64,000 bases of DNA, from positions 124,001 to 188,000 of the forward strand of contig NZ_JBGFSP010000003.1 in the NCBI RefSeq assembly GCF_041227145.1. The letters are read 5' to 3'. This DNA comes from Bacteroides sp. AN502(2024). GTDB taxonomy: Bacteria > Bacteroidota > Bacteroidia > Bacteroidales > Bacteroidaceae. The notes below the pieces were generated by a model. The model was not told the origin of the DNA and searched no databases. It worked only from the letters and a program-made list of their open reading frames with translations. This document shows positions 8,555-17,738 of the stretch, in pieces. The number at the start of each line of letters is the position of its first letter. The first letter of the stretch is position 1. The position numbers and the translations under genes were made by a program.

Positions 8555-9161
8555 ATGAAAATTAAAAAGAGCTTTTTATCAATTGCCTTCATGGCAGCAT
8601 TTATGCTAACGGCGACTAGCAGCCGGGCACAATCATGGGCGGACTTATTGAATAAGGACAGCATCTCAAAAGTAGTGAACGCCATCACCGGCCCCCCCCC
8701 AATCGTTCGATATGACCGGAACATGGAATTATAAGGGTTCGGCGGTAGAATTCAAATCGGACAACTTGCTGATGAAAGCAGGAGGAGCAGCTGCTGCCAC
8801 TATGGCTGAAAACAAGTTGAACGAACAGTTACGTAAAATAGGAATCAAAGACGGACAGATGAGCTTCACTTTTAACCCAGACAGCACCTTTACCAGTACA
8901 GTGGGCAAGAAAACTTTGAATGGCACTTACTCTTATAATGCCTCTACCAAACAAGTCAATCTGAAATATCTGAAACTTTTGAATCTGCACGCAAAAGTGA
9001 ATTGTACGTCTAATTCACTGGAGCTACTGTTCAACTCGGACAAACTGTTGAAACTGATGGCTTTCATCGGAAGCAAAAGCAGCAATACCGCACTGAAAAC
9101 AGTTAGTTCGCTAGCTGAAAATTATGATGGAATGATGCTGGGATTCCAACTTTCAAAGTAG
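8555..9161 (+). pseudogene. Secreted DUF4923-like (lipocalin-like) protein, frame broken at a C9 tract
   Basis: The gene starts at ATG 8555 with a signal peptide (MKIKKSFLSIAFMAAFMLTA, cut after SRAQ) and continues SWADLLNKDSISKVVNAITG. It then enters a run of nine C (8692-8700), after which this frame meets a stop at 8732-8734. The rest of the protein (QSFDMTGTWNYKGSAVEFKS to the stop at 9161) lies in another frame. One C fewer, or two more, would join them into about 202 residues. The C-terminal part is a lipocalin-like barrel family annotated in Bacteroides as DUF4923; the role is unknown, probably periplasmic or surface. The break may be true phase variation by slipped-strand mispairing, a fixed mutation, or a sequencing error at a homopolymer. 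Confidence 0.75.
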
Positions 9162-9223
9162 CAAAAGAGAATCGTTTAATACTATTTCGCACTCCATAAA
9201 GTATATTTTAGAGGGAAAAGCAT

Positions 9224-9231
9224 TATCTTTG
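9224..9231 (+). promoter_or_regulatory. -7 promoter box for the DUF1573 gene
   Basis: It reads TATCTTTG, a perfect -7 match, 28 nt before the ATG at 9260. Confidence 0.6.
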
Positions 9232-9259
9232 GCAGTTGTAATCAAAAATAGAAGGAAAA

Positions 9260-9655
9260 ATGAAAAAGATACTTTTTTTAATGAGCCTGCTAGTAATGGG
9301 CGTTGGTTTTGTGTTTGCGCAAACAAATGCAGATATCAAATTTGACAAAACAACCCGCGATTTCGGCAAGTTTTCAGAAAACAGTCCGGTTGTCAGTTGC
9401 ACATTTACCTTTACTAATATCGGCGATGCCCCTCTGGTCATCCATCAGGCTGTAGCCTCTTGCGGATGTACAGTACCCGAATATACAAAAGAACCTATCA
9501 TGCCGGGCAAAAAGGGAACGATTAAAGTGACTTACAACGGAACAGGCAAATATCCGGGACATTTCAAAAAATCGATCACCTTACGTACCAATGCCAAAAC
9601 AGAGATGATAAGATTGTATATCGAGGGGGATATGACAGCAAAAGATACAAAGTAA
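9260..9655 (+). CDS. Secreted DUF1573 protein
   Basis: The 131-residue protein has a signal peptide (MKKILFLMSLLVMGVGFVFA) and then a single DUF1573 domain, an Ig-like beta-sandwich common in secreted Bacteroidota proteins. Hallmarks are FDKTTRDFGKF, FTFTNIGDAPLVI, the conserved ASCGCTVPEY (two Cys one residue apart) and PGKKGTIKVTYN. The function is unknown; the family often sits next to envelope or thioredoxin-like genes. It has its own promoter and is followed by an intrinsic terminator, so it is probably monocistronic. Confidence 0.9.
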   Translation: MKKILFLMSLLVMGVGFVFAQTNADIKFDKTTRDFGKFSENSPVVSCTFTFTNIGDAPLVIHQAVASCGCTVPEYTKEPIMPGKKGTIKVTYNGTGKYPGHFKKSITLRTNAKTEMIRLYIEGDMTAKDTK

Positions 9656-9675
9656 GAAAAAATAGGCTATTACAT

Positions 9676-9707
9676 AAAGGAGAATCTTTCGGTTCTCCTT
9701 TTTTTTT
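9676..9707 (+). terminator. Intrinsic terminator after the DUF1573 gene
   Basis: The inverted repeat AAGGAGAA/TTCTCCTT around a short loop is followed at once by a run of about nine T, a standard Rho-independent terminator for the upstream gene. Confidence 0.85.
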
Positions 9708-9750
9708 GTTTACTTTGAGGGCGAAAAGATAAATAAACACATTATTCATT

Positions 9751-11739
9751 ATGAAACAAGAAGAAGACAAATTCACCGGACTGCCTGAGAATGCGTTCAG
9801 AGAGTTGAAACCCGGGGAAGTGTACAACCCATTGATGGGTCCCTCAAAAAGTTATCCGGAAGTTAATATCTGGTCAGTTGCGTGGGGGATTGCCATGGCA
9901 ATCCTTTTTTCAGCTGCCGCTGCCTATCTGGGACTGAAAGTCGGACAGGTATTTGAAGCAGCTATTCCGATTGCAATCATTGCCGTAGGAGTTTCCGGAG
10001 CTGCAAAAAGAAAAAATTCATTGGGAGAAAACGTAATTATCCAGTCTATCGGAGCCTGTTCCGGAGTAATTGTTGCCGGAGCTATCTTCACTCTCCCCGC
10101 CCTTTATATTCTCCAAGCCAAATATCCCGAGATGACAGTTACTTTCATGCAGGTATTCATCAGTTCTTTATTGGGTGGCGTATTGGGTATTCTATTCCTG
10201 ATTCCTTTCCGCAAATACTTTGTCAGTGACATGCATGGGAAATATCCTTTCCCGGAAGCAACAGCTACTACACAGGTGCTGATTTCCGGGGAAAAAGGTG
10301 GCAGCCAGGCTAAACCGTTACTGATGGCAGGCATGATCGGCGGATTATATGACTTCATCGTAGCTACCTTCGGATGGTGGAACGAAAACTTTACAACTCG
10401 TGTTTGCAGTGCCGGAGAAATGCTTGCAGAAAAGGCCAAGTTGGTTTTTAAAGTAAATACCGGTGCTGCCGTACTCGGTTTGGGATATATCGTCGGATTG
10501 AAATATGCTTCCATCATTTGTGCCGGTTCATTGGCTGTATGGTGGATTATCCTTCCGGGAATGTCTGCTATTTGGAGCGACAGTGTACTGAATGCCTGGA
10601 ATCCGGAAATTACATCTGCCGTAGGTATGATGAGTCCGGAAGAAATATTCAAATATTATGCCAAGAGTATCGGTATCGGTGGTATCGCTATGGCAGGTGT
10701 AATTGGTATTATCCGTTCCTGGAGCATCATCAAAAGTGCTGTCGGACTGGCAGCGAAAGAGATGAGCGGCAAAGGGAATGTAGAGAAAAGCATTATCCGC
10801 ACACAGCGGGATCTTTCCATGAAGATTATCGCCGTCGGCTCTATCATCACACTGGTACTAATCGTGTTGTTCTTCTACCTGGATGTCATGCAAGGGAATC
10901 TGTTGCATACACTGGTAGCTATTGCTCTTGTTGCCGGAATCTCTTTCCTGTTTACCACAGTAGCAGCTAACGCCATCGCCATTGTAGGTACTAATCCGGT
11001 TTCGGGAATGACATTGATGACGCTGATTCTGGCTTCTGTGGTGATGGTGGCTGTCGGATTGAAAGGGCCTTCAGGTATGGTTGCCGCATTAGTGATGGGC
11101 GGTGTAGTATGTACCGCACTATCGATGGCTGGAGGTTTCATCACCGACCTGAAGATTGGTTACTGGCTGGGAAGTACACCCGCCAAACAGGAAACATGGA
11201 AATTTCTGGGAACGATCGTATCAGCTGCAACAGTAGGCGGTGTGATGATTATCCTGAATAAGACATACGGATTTACAAGTGGCGCGCTGGCTGCTCCACA
11301 AGCAAATGCAATGGCAGCCGTTATCGAGCCACTGATGAGCGGTGTAGGCGCACCTTGGTTGCTGTACGGCATCGGTGCTGTTTTAGCGATTATTCTGACT
11401 CTTTGCAAAATTCCCGCATTAGCTTTCGCACTAGGTATGTTTATTCCATTGGAACTAAATGTACCATTGGTTGTAGGCGGAGCTGTTAATTGGTTTGTCA
11501 CAACCCGTAGTAAAGACGCAACTCTGAATACGGAAAGAGGAGAAAAAGGAACCTTACTGGCATCCGGTTTCATTGCCGGAGGTGCATTGATGGGAGTAGT
11601 CAGTGCTGCCATGCGCTTCGGTGGAATCAATCTGGTAAATGAAGCATGGTTGAACAATACTTGGTCAGAAGTGTTGGCATTAGGAGCATACGCATTATTG
11701 ATTCTTTACTTTATAAAGGCATCAATGAAAATTAAATAA
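9751..11739 (+). CDS. OPT family oligopeptide transporter
   Basis: The 662-residue inner-membrane protein belongs to the OPT/YSL family, proton-driven importers of oligopeptides or metal-chelate complexes. It has about 15 hydrophobic helices. Family features are the cytosolic N-terminus ELKPGEVYNPLMGPSKSYPE, AAYLGLKVGQVFEAAIPIAI, the KYPFPEATATTQVLISGEKG loop and the repeated Gly-rich helix pairs in the C-terminal half. Whether the substrate is peptide or metal complex cannot be decided. It starts 44 bp after the preceding terminator and is followed after 6 bp by a cell-wall amidase-like gene, so the three downstream genes form a likely operon. Confidence 0.92.
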   Translation: MKQEEDKFTGLPENAFRELKPGEVYNPLMGPSKSYPEVNIWSVAWGIAMAILFSAAAAYLGLKVGQVFEAAIPIAIIAVGVSGAAKRKNSLGENVIIQSIGACSGVIVAGAIFTLPALYILQAKYPEMTVTFMQVFISSLLGGVLGILFLIPFRKYFVSDMHGKYPFPEATATTQVLISGEKGGSQAKPLLMAGMIGGLYDFIVATFGWWNENFTTRVCSAGEMLAEKAKLVFKVNTGAAVLGLGYIVGLKYASIICAGSLAVWWIILPGMSAIWSDSVLNAWNPEITSAVGMMSPEEIFKYYAKSIGIGGIAMAGVIGIIRSWSIIKSAVGLAAKEMSGKGNVEKSIIRTQRDLSMKIIAVGSIITLVLIVLFFYLDVMQGNLLHTLVAIALVAGISFLFTTVAANAIAIVGTNPVSGMTLMTLILASVVMVAVGLKGPSGMVAALVMGGVVCTALSMAGGFITDLKIGYWLGSTPAKQETWKFLGTIVSAATVGGVMIILNKTYGFTSGALAAPQANAMAAVIEPLMSGVGAPWLLYGIGAVLAIILTLCKIPALAFALGMFIPLELNVPLVVGGAVNWFVTTRSKDATLNTERGEKGTLLASGFIAGGALMGVVSAAMRFGGINLVNEAWLNNTWSEVLALGAYALLILYFIKASMKIK

Positions 11740-11745
11740 ATAATT

Positions 11746-12549
11746 GTGAGGAGACTCTTATCCATCATAACATCACTTATAACTGCAATATCATTTGCAC
11801 AGCAGCCCGTCGAGCTATCTTTGTGGCCCGACGGTGCTGTAGTTCCGGAAAGTCCCGAGTCTATGTTACGAATCGGGAAATCTTATTTGGGAACCAGATA
11901 TGTTGCCAATACGTTAGATCAAAACGAAAAAGAAACGTTGGTAATTCGAACCGATGCAGTAGATTGCCTGACTTTCGTAGAATATACACTTGCACAGGCA
12001 CTCGGTTCTTCTTTTGCCGACAATCTGCAAAAAATACGTTATCGGGACGGCATCATCAACGGATACCCCTCCCGGTTACATTACACTTCCGAGTGGATTG
12101 AAAATGGAATCCGACACGGATTCCTTACCGATGTCACTGCAAGAGACAGTGAACATACCATGAAATTATCCCTTTCGTATATGTCCACCCACCCGGAAAA
12201 ATACAGGAAACTAGCTGATTCACAGGAAAATATAGCACTAATAAGCGAACACGAAAAAGCAATTTCCGGAAAAACAGTACATTGGTTACCGAAAAGCGAA
12301 CTGCCGGCATCCGGATTACCTTGGATCATGAATGGAGATATTATTGCTATTACAACAAAGTTGCCCGGACTGGACATAGCTCATGTGGGAATAGCAGAAT
12401 ACAGACATGGGAAACTACATTTGCTGCACGCTTCTTCTACGTTGGGAAAAGTAGTTGTCAGCGATAAGCCTCTCAATCACATGCTAAACAACAATAAATC
12501 ATGGACAGGCATACGCGTTGTCCGGATGTATCACTCTAAAAACGACTGA
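11746..12549 (+). CDS. DUF1460 family cell-wall amidase-like protein
   Basis: The 267-residue protein starts at GTG 11746, giving a signal peptide (MRRLLSIITSLITAISFA) and a secreted NlpC/P60-related domain of the DUF1460 family. DCLTFVEYTLAQA (about residue 72) supplies the nucleophile Cys; HVGIAEYRHGKLHLLHASS (about 210-228) supplies the catalytic His. Members studied structurally are N-acetylmuramoyl-L-alanine amidase-like peptidoglycan hydrolases. It lies 6 bp after the OPT transporter and 2 bp before the PorQ-like pseudogene. Pairing with an oligopeptide importer suggests recycling of wall peptides; this is an inference from context. Confidence 0.85.
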   Translation: MRRLLSIITSLITAISFAQQPVELSLWPDGAVVPESPESMLRIGKSYLGTRYVANTLDQNEKETLVIRTDAVDCLTFVEYTLAQALGSSFADNLQKIRYRDGIINGYPSRLHYTSEWIENGIRHGFLTDVTARDSEHTMKLSLSYMSTHPEKYRKLADSQENIALISEHEKAISGKTVHWLPKSELPASGLPWIMNGDIIAITTKLPGLDIAHVGIAEYRHGKLHLLHASSTLGKVVVSDKPLNHMLNNNKSWTGIRVVRMYHSKND

Positions 12550-12551
12550 TT

Positions 12552-13300
12552 ATGAAACGAGTAAAACATCTCCTTCTTGCCTCCTGCTTATTCCCCACTT
12601 TACTGGGAGCACAAGAAATAGCAAGCGCTTACTTTCTGGGACTCACTCCGGATGCCCAATCGGCAGGGATGGTATACATAGATTTGCTGTAGGCTTCCGG
12701 CATTTCAAAGAGCCCAAAGTGCTCGATTACCGTCCTCATATATGGGACTTGGAAGCTACCTATTTCAGAAATGTAGCTAGAAATCTATCTCTTTCATTAA
12801 CGTTCAGATATCTGCAAGCAAAAGCTACCGGAGGTGCAGACAACCCAAACAGTGTTTGCCTGGACTTGGGTGCGACTTACTATCGCAAAATGGCTCTGCT
12901 GGACGAGATGGTCTCTTGGAGTATTGGTTTCCAAACTGCCAACCTAGGCAAAAAGCTGGACGGACAGAAGCTACCCGCCAGATTAGGTTTAGGAGGTACG
13001 ATCGACCTGCCATTCAGTATAGAAAACCGTTTGCAGGTTGCACTTGACTTCAATGATCTGCTTCCTTCTGAAATCCGTCATCTCCAAGCTGACGTGGGAG
13101 CCGAATACCATTTCCTGAAATATGGTATTGCTCATGCAGGATACCATTTGGGAGACAAGGACAAAGGAGTAGGCAACTACGGCACTTTAGGCTGTGGAAT
13201 AAACTTCTGGCCGATACGTGCAGACTTTTCTTATACCCTGGCTGATAAAGGCTGTTTTATGCACCGGACATGGCAACTGGGAGTTGGAATTGTTTTCTAA
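12552..13300 (+). pseudogene. PorQ/PorV-like outer membrane protein, internally deleted and frameshifted
   Basis: From ATG 12552 a signal peptide and the typical opening (EIASAYFLGLTPDAQSAGM) are read, but the frame stops at 12690-12692. The C-terminal part continues in another frame from about 12675 (HRFAVGFRHFKEPKVLDYRP) to the stop at 13298-13300 and is full of amphipathic beta strands ending in GVGIVF, as in outer-membrane barrels. In PorQ/PorV relatives a stretch of roughly 80-100 residues lies between these parts, so an internal deletion with loss of frame is likely. PorQ/PorV proteins act with the type IX secretion system or form related barrels. The last 44 bp overlap the convergent lipB. 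Confidence 0.7.
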
Positions 13301-13940
13301 ACTCATTTTCTAGACGTTGCTTCACTTCGTCCATTGGCACATCGTGCTTTAACTCTTGACGAAGAGAAGTGACACCTTTATCTATAAATCCACAAGGGTG
13401 GATATAACTGAAATAGCGTAAATCCGTATTCACATTCAAAGCCAACCCATGCATAGTGACAAAGCGACTGCTCCTCACTCCGATAGCGCAAATTTTACGC
13501 GCACGGGGCGTATCACCCTCCAGCCAAACTCCTGTCGCTTTCTCCAAACGCCCGGCTTCAATACCATAAAAAGCACATACACGAATCACCGCTTCTTCCA
13601 ACAGATGAACGTACTCTTTCAATCCCAGCTGAAATTCCTCAAGGTTCAGTATCGGATAGCATACCAGTTGTCCGGGACCATGATAAGTTATATCCCCTCC
13701 CCGATCAATATGATAGAGAGTGGCATCGATGGCTTTCAGTTGTTCATCATTCAACAACATGTTATTTTCTTTCCCGCTACGACCTAATGTATAAACATGA
13801 GGATGCTCGCACATCACAATACGATTTTCATAACTTTCACCCCGGACTTTTGCCCGGATTATGTTATCAAACCACTCCGTCTGCCGGTGCCATGCTTCGG
13901 CATATGGTATTAAATTCCAATCGATAAAAACTGTTTTCAT
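13257..13940 (-). CDS. lipB: Lipoyl(octanoyl) transferase LipB
   Basis: The 227-residue cytoplasmic enzyme moves an octanoyl group from octanoyl-ACP to lipoyl domains of 2-oxoacid dehydrogenases and GcvH. Visible features are HPHVYTLGRSGKENNML, the RGGDITYHGPGQLVCYPI signature (about residue 75-92), the ARKICAIGVR segment with the conserved Lys, GLALNVNTDLRYF, and HPCGF with the catalytic Cys. I chose ATG 13940 because a -7 box lies just upstream; the frame extends to 14027 but would include the promoter. It matches functionally with gcvP further on, since the glycine cleavage H protein needs lipoate. Confidence 0.95.
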   Translation of the reverse strand: MKTVFIDWNLIPYAEAWHRQTEWFDNIIRAKVRGESYENRIVMCEHPHVYTLGRSGKENNMLLNDEQLKAIDATLYHIDRGGDITYHGPGQLVCYPILNLEEFQLGLKEYVHLLEEAVIRVCAFYGIEAGRLEKATGVWLEGDTPRARKICAIGVRSSRFVTMHGLALNVNTDLRYFSYIHPCGFIDKGVTSLRQELKHDVPMDEVKQRLENEFRKQFQLPVAMSGA

Positions 13941-13945
13941 AAGAA

Positions 13946-13953
13946 CAAAGGTA
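13946..13953 (-). promoter_or_regulatory. -7 promoter box for lipB
   Basis: The minus strand reads TACCTTTG with only 5 nt between the box and the lipB ATG, so the mRNA should begin at or next to the start codon. Confidence 0.6.
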
Positions 13954-13973
13954 AGAAATAAAAAGAAAATGCG

Positions 13974-13981
13974 TATATTTG
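13974..13981 (+). promoter_or_regulatory. -7 promoter box for the AraC-family gene
   Basis: It reads TATATTTG, a perfect -7 match, 25 nt before ATG 14007 and divergent from the lipB promoter. Confidence 0.6.
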
Positions 13982-14006
13982 TTTCCATAATATAATAAAC
14001 ACAAGT

Positions 14007-14846
14007 ATGAAAATGGACTTTCCACAAGTAGACTTACCTACCGAAGTGTTAGCATGGACGAATGTTACGGAAGAGATTCTAAATATCTATAAGCAATCTT
14101 GTCGGTTGCAAGCCTGTATTGTTGCGATCTGTACCGAAGGTTCGATAAAAGCTTCCATTAATCTGCTTGATTATGAAATCCGTCCGAATGACCTGATAAC
14201 ATTGTTACCGGGAACAATCATCCAATTCCGGGAGAGAACAGAAAAAGTACGCCTTTGCTTTGCAGGTTTCTCCGCCTTTTGTACCGGACGAATCAATCTG
14301 ATGAAGATTATTGGTAATGCATATCCCAAACTCATAGAACAACCGGTAGTTCCTCTTAATGAAGAAGTAGCCAGTTATCTGAGAGACTATTTTACCCTAT
14401 TATCACGGGCTAGTTGCAATGAGAATTTCAAAATGGACTCTGAACTGGTTGAATTGTCTCTTCAGACCATCCTGACAAGCATACGGTTGATATATCATAA
14501 AATTCCGGGCGGGAACAGCAGTTCGAACCGCAAAAAGGAGATCTGCCGGGAATTGATTCAAGCCATTAAGGAGAATTATAAGAATGAACGCCGCGCACAA
14601 TTCTACGCAGACAAACTGGGAATATCTCTTCAGCATCTAAGTACAACCGTGAAACAAGTGACAGGTAAAAGAGTATTGGATACCATTGCATATATTGTAA
14701 TCATGGATGCCAAAGCCAAACTGAAAGGTACTAATATGACTATTCAAGAAATAGCTTATTCCCTAAATTTCCCCAGTGCTTCTTTTTTCAGCAAGTACTT
14801 TAGACGATACGTAAAGATGACGCCATTGGAATTCAGAAACAGATAA
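14007..14846 (+). CDS. AraC family transcriptional regulator
   Basis: The 279-residue protein has an N-terminal cupin-like sensing domain (LQACIVAICTEGSIKASINL, LLPGTIIQF) and a C-terminal AraC/XylS DNA-binding domain with two helix-turn-helix units: FYADKLGISLQHLSTTVKQV (about residue 202) and IQEIAYSLNFPSASFFSKYF (about 250). The end LTPLEF-type motif appears as MTPLEFRNR. It probably binds a small ligand and activates nearby or distant genes. It is transcribed away from lipB, and the downstream metal operon is convergent, so the target is not evident. Confidence 0.9.
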   Translation: MKMDFPQVDLPTEVLAWTNVTEEILNIYKQSCRLQACIVAICTEGSIKASINLLDYEIRPNDLITLLPGTIIQFRERTEKVRLCFAGFSAFCTGRINLMKIIGNAYPKLIEQPVVPLNEEVASYLRDYFTLLSRASCNENFKMDSELVELSLQTILTSIRLIYHKIPGGNSSSNRKKEICRELIQAIKENYKNERRAQFYADKLGISLQHLSTTVKQVTGKRVLDTIAYIVIMDAKAKLKGTNMTIQEIAYSLNFPSASFFSKYFRRYVKMTPLEFRNR

Positions 14847-14900
14847 TCCTTAGAAAGAATAACGAGGATAAAATTAGAAACAGGAAGTTACAAACAATGA

Positions 14901-14979
14901 ACGGTGAACAAATTGCGCATAATCCGCAAAGTATTCACCGTCTATTACCTGCTATTCACTGTAAATTACAGTTCACCGT
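14901..14979. repeat. Intergenic inverted repeats of the ttcaccgt type
   Basis: Between two convergent genes, ACGGTGAAC (14901-14909) is repeated inverted and exact at 14971-14979, with another ttcaccgt at 14934-14941. ACTGTAA/TTACAGT form a second hairpin (14958-14972). Such simple repeats at convergent 3' ends may act as bidirectional terminators; no T-run follows. Confidence 0.5.
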
Positions 14980-15037
14980 TTGCTATTCAAATTCACCTTT
15001 GATGATTTACAGTTCGTTATTTGTTATAACCACATCC

Positions 15038-17248
15038 TTATTTTCTTCCCAAGCTCAATGAATTGAGCACTACACTCACACTGGAGAAAGCCATTGCAGC
15101 ACTCGCCAACATCGGATTCAATAACAAACCATTCAAGGGGAACAAGATACCGGCAGCAATAGGAATACCAATCAGGTTATAAATAAATGCCCAGAAAAGG
15201 TTCTGATGAATCAGTTTGACCGTTTGCTTTGATAACAGAAAAGCCTTAGGAAGCAGTAGTAAATCCGATGTCATCAAGGTTAGCATAGCTACATCCATAG
15301 CAATATCTGTTCCTTTTCCCATGGCAATGCTGACGTCAGCCAGTGCCAGAGCCTGCGAATCATTGATACCATCTCCCACCATAGCCACTTTCTTTCCCTG
15401 CATTTGAAGCTCACGCACAAATTCAGCCTTATCGTCCGGCAGAGCATCAGCGACAAAACGTTCGATCCCTAAACGGGAAGAAACGGCTAATGCACTCCTC
15501 TTCCCGTCACCTGTCAACATACAGATGTCAATACCTTGGCGTTTCAATTCTTTTACTGCTTCGGCAGAAGTAGCCTTTATCGGGTCGGAAACAGCAATGA
15601 TAGCCAATAACTCATTCTCGCATCCAAAGTAAATAATGCCATTACCATCCGATTCATAGTGAGCCAGCATTTCAGTCATCACATCATTTACTGCCGCACT
15701 GAAATTTTTTAGGAGTTTATGACTACCTACCCAGTAAGTATGTCCCTCATAAGAGACTTTGATTCCTTTGCCCGTAATACTTTCGAAGCTATCCAAAGCA
15801 GCAGGTTTTACGTTCTCCCCATCCTGAAGTGCAGAGACTATGGCACCGGCAAGAGGGTGCTCCGATTTTATCTCTGCCGCTAAAAGCACCTCTTTGAAAT
15901 GTGGCTCCTGCGACTGTGCCCATAACCATCCGGTAGCTGTAGGGTGTCCTTCAGTCAATGTCCCGGTTTTATCCAATACAACGACATCCACTTTACGCAT
16001 TTGTTCCAAAGCCACCGCATCCTTAATAAGGATATGCTGGCTGGCAGCTTTGCCTATACCCACCATCAATGCAGTAGGCGTGGCAAGTCCTAAAGCACAC
16101 GGACAAGCAATGACAAGGACAGAAACAGCCGACAGAACACCATAAGAAATATATTCTCCACCACCAATGGTAACCCATAAAACAAGTGTCAGGACGGCAA
16201 TGCCCAATACGACAGGTACAAAAATCCCTGTAATACGATCGACAATACGTTGCACGGGAGCTTTGCTACCCTGTGCTTCCTGCACCATGGAAATGATGCG
16301 GGCAAGCACCGTTTCACTACCTACCTGTGTAGCATGTATGATAAACGAACCACGCTGGTTGATTGTTCCCGCCAATACTCTATCGCCTTTCTTTTTTTCT
16401 ACCGGAACCGGTTCACCGCTAATCATGCTTTCGTCGACATACGAATCACCTTCGGAAAGCAAGCCATCCACAGGAATCTGCTCTCCAGGACGTACAACAA
16501 CCCTATCACCAATCTGAAGATTCTCGATCAAAATCTCCTCTTCTACTCCATTGCGCAGCACCCGGGCAACCTTAGGCTGCATCCCCATCAACTTGCGAAT
16601 GGCAATAGAGGTATTTCCTTTAGCACGCTCCTCCATCAGTTTTCCGGTAAGTACGAAAGCGATAATCACCGCAGAAGCCTCATAATAAACATGCGGTTCC
16701 AATCCACGATCATACCAGAATTCGGGGAAGAAAGTATTGAACAGACTGAAGAGAAAAGCAATGGAAGTACTAAGTGTAACCAGAGTATCCATATTGCTCC
16801 GCCCCAGTTTAGCCTGTTTCCAAGCTCCGGTAAAGAAGCCACCTCCGAAAAAGACCATGACAAAGATAGCAAGTGCCATCTGAATCTCATTAGAGTATGG
16901 TATATGCATCAGCACCATGGAAAATACCAGCAACGGTACTACCAAAATCCAAGCCCCAATCACTTTCCACTTCAAACGAGTGTAACGCTTATGCTGCTCC
17001 TCTTCCTGACGATCCTCTTTACGGGCTTCTTCCACAATCAAATCATAACCTGCCGCGAGCACAGCTGCACGGATTTCTCCAGGAGTCAACTGGCCTTTTT
17101 CATAAGAAACGGTCAATGTATTGGTAGCAAAATTAACGGAAGCCTCCATGACTCCCGACAATTTCTTCACTGTTTTTTCTACATTATTGGCACACCCTGC
17201 ACAATGCATATTAAGCACAGGAAATACCTTTTTTATTGTATTACCCAT
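15038..17248 (-). CDS. copA: P1B-type copper-translocating ATPase (CopA-like)
   Basis: The protein of about 736 residues exports Cu(I) (possibly Ag) across the inner membrane at the cost of ATP. Order of parts: N-terminal HMA domain with [10 protein letters not shown] (Cys 16 and 19), two helices and the Cu-ATPase transmembrane set, actuator loop with [15 protein letters not shown], the metal-binding CPC in [13 protein letters not shown], the phosphorylated Asp in [12 protein letters not shown], the nucleotide-binding HPLAGA motif, the hinge [13 protein letters not shown], and the C-terminal helices with [11 protein letters not shown] and [19 protein letters not shown] chose ATG 17248; the longer frame begins with TTG at 17284. 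It is the last gene of a minus-strand metal operon. Copper is inferred from CPC plus the YN and MxxSS motifs. Confidence 0.92.
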   Translation of the reverse strand: MGNTIKKVFPVLNMHCAGCANNVEKTVKKLSGVMEASVNFATNTLTVSYEKGQLTPGEIRAAVLAAGYDLIVEEARKEDRQEEEQHKRYTRLKWKVIGAWILVVPLLVFSMVLMHIPYSNEIQMALAIFVMVFFGGGFFTGAWKQAKLGRSNMDTLVTLSTSIAFLFSLFNTFFPEFWYDRGLEPHVYYEASAVIIAFVLTGKLMEERAKGNTSIAIRKLMGMQPKVARVLRNGVEEEILIENLQIGDRVVVRPGEQIPVDGLLSEGDSYVDESMISGEPVPVEKKKGDRVLAGTINQRGSFIIHATQVGSETVLARIISMVQEAQGSKAPVQRIVDRITGIFVPVVLGIAVLTLVLWVTIGGGEYISYGVLSAVSVLVIACPCALGLATPTALMVGIGKAASQHILIKDAVALEQMRKVDVVVLDKTGTLTEGHPTATGWLWAQSQEPHFKEVLLAAEIKSEHPLAGAIVSALQDGENVKPAALDSFESITGKGIKVSYEGHTYWVGSHKLLKNFSAAVNDVMTEMLAHYESDGNGIIYFGCENELLAIIAVSDPIKATSAEAVKELKRQGIDICMLTGDGKRSALAVSSRLGIERFVADALPDDKAEFVRELQMQGKKVAMVGDGINDSQALALADVSIAMGKGTDIAMDVAMLTLMTSDLLLLPKAFLLSKQTVKLIHQNLFWAFIYNLIGIPIAAGILFPLNGLLLNPMLASAAMAFSSVSVVLNSLSLGRK

Positions 17249-17344
17249 ATAATTACCAGTTACGGTCTTCCCCTTCTTCCTCAAAGGAGTCGGGGAAGAA
17301 CCATTGTTTAATTATAGAAACAAGCGAATATAGGTATTGCTCAA

Positions 17345-17668
17345 TTACTTCCTATCACTCTTCTGATCACCTTTCTTTGTTTCTTTTACAAATTCAGCTT
17401 CATAATTGAACTTGTTAAATCCCGCTTGCAACTTCTTTACATTTGTTTTTTCCGCATCATACGTGATAGTCACCGTTTTGGTTTTTACCTCGGTCGAAAT
17501 ATCCTTCAGTCCTTTTTCAAAACGCATATTGTCCCTTACTTTCTTTTCGCATCTCTCACAATGCATCTGAGACACTTTAAATACGACTACACGAATATCT
17601 TTTGCCAATACAGCTGTTACACTCAAAAGAGCCACTACGCAAGTGACCATCCATCTTTTTGTTTTCAT
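17345..17668 (-). CDS. Exported heavy-metal-associated (HMA) domain protein
   Basis: About 107 residues from ATG 17668. A signal peptide (MKTKRWMVTCVVALLSVTAV, then LA) precedes a single HMA ferredoxin-like domain with MHCERCEKKV, the CxxC soft-metal site. The tail is Lys-rich. Unlike cytoplasmic CopZ it should be periplasmic, so it probably carries metal between the outer-membrane receptor and the inner membrane, or sequesters it. It lies between the TonB-dependent receptor gene and copA in the same direction, with 96 bp to copA. An upstream ATG at 17680 is possible but gives a poorer signal peptide. Confidence 0.85.
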   Translation of the reverse strand: MKTKRWMVTCVVALLSVTAVLAKDIRVVVFKVSQMHCERCEKKVRDNMRFEKGLKDISTEVKTKTVTITYDAEKTNVKKLQAGFNKFNYEAEFVKETKKGDQKSDRK

Positions 17669-17738
17669 TTTTCTTATCAATCTAAAATTAATATTATATA
17701 TTTCCTAGTGATCGTTTCCTTGCTCACTATTCTTGTCT

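Noticed and set aside
8712..9161. Independent 149-residue gene starting at 8712
   Set aside because: The DUF4923-like body clearly continues the signal-peptide frame upstream; the break is the C9 tract.
12518..12670. N-terminus of a 260-residue protein in the frame of the PorQ-like C-terminus
   Set aside because: It has no signal peptide and overlaps the DUF1460 gene; the proper start is ATG 12552 in another frame, so the gene is broken.
16250..17311. 353-residue frame opposite copA
   Set aside because: It is a shadow of the strongly supported P-type ATPase gene on the other strand.
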